Below are positions 63,997 to 64,000 of a stretch of 64,000 nucleotides of DNA, piece after piece. Location of the stretch: the NCBI GenBank assembly GCA_947629905.1, contig CANRFM010000002.1, positions 1 to 64,000 on the forward strand, written 5' to 3'. Origin of the DNA: an uncultured Clostridia bacterium. Its GTDB lineage: Bacteria > Bacillota > Clostridia > Oscillospirales > Ruminococcaceae. Position 1 is the stretch's first letter, and every line of letters starts with the position of its first letter. The position numbers and the translations under genes were made by a program. The notes beneath the pieces were generated by a model. It was given only the letters and a program-made list of their open reading frames with translations. It was not told where the DNA came from and did no database searches.

Positions 63997-64000
63997 GCCA

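Overview
The window looks like a chromosomal segment of a Gram-positive, moderately high-GC clostridial anaerobe of the Oscillospiraceae, most likely a cellulosome-forming Ruminococcus. The evidence is a giant secreted protein ending in a type I-like dockerin, a lipoprotein carrying cohesin-like segments, Gram-positive mreBCD/PBP2, lexA, zapA, spoVG and BofA-like genes, strong SD motifs and many sigma-A promoters with 17-base spacers. A species such as R. champanellensis would fit the base composition and the dockerin, but that is inference.

Layout. 1-2631 is an AT-richer accessory end: the tail of a phage-type cytosine-5 methyltransferase, a zeta-toxin-like kinase with a small upstream partner, and an RtcB-family ligase with a 56-residue companion. 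2846-7366 is a core operon (thyX, DJ-1/PfpI, 5-formyl-THF cyclo-ligase, mltG, U32 peptidase). 7389-7869 is an internally deleted IS3/IS150-group element, next to the cohesin-like lipoprotein (7890-8738, minus). 8872-20871 holds trmO, a rhomboid-like membrane protein, a YbjN-like protein, an anion permease, tatD, a VanRS-like two-component system, hsp20, fba, a DUF975 protein and the PFL-like/ACT pair. A solo IS end lies at 21063-21084. 21126-25469 (minus) holds aspS, hisS, mgsA and a MinD-like ATPase. 25721-35446 (minus) is an envelope and division block: PBP2, mreDCB, DUF4321, dut, a long U32 protein, zapA, lexA, murC. 35597-42074 has spoVG, a NUDIX hydrolase, a YfhO-like protein, a phosphoesterase, a cluster of four small genes ending in a BofA-like protein, and rplJL under an L10 leader.

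42194-50734 (minus) is one gene for a protein of about 2846 residues: signal peptide, two blocks of BspA-like leucine-rich repeats, two Big_2 domains, two propeller-like blocks, SpaA-like domains, nine 15-residue Thr/Pro/Glu linker repeats and a C-terminal dockerin. Divergent from it, 51014-57086 is a four-gene plus-strand operon. It encodes a lipoprotein that joins a solute-binding-protein domain to a 5'-nucleotidase C-terminal domain without its catalytic half, a hybrid histidine kinase ending in a bare receiver, a Cys/Met-metabolism PLP enzyme and a flavin reductase-like protein. This is the strongest candidate for an undescribed sensing system.

57161-57698 is a minus-strand transcription unit with a consensus promoter and strong terminator but no ordinary gene; it may be an ncRNA or a micropeptide locus. 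The rest (57779-63996) holds a beta-propeller-like protein, rubrerythrin, a DHH phosphoesterase, aroC, pyridoxamine kinase and a Na+/Ca2+ exchanger-type antiporter. I saw no rRNA, tRNA or CRISPR array.
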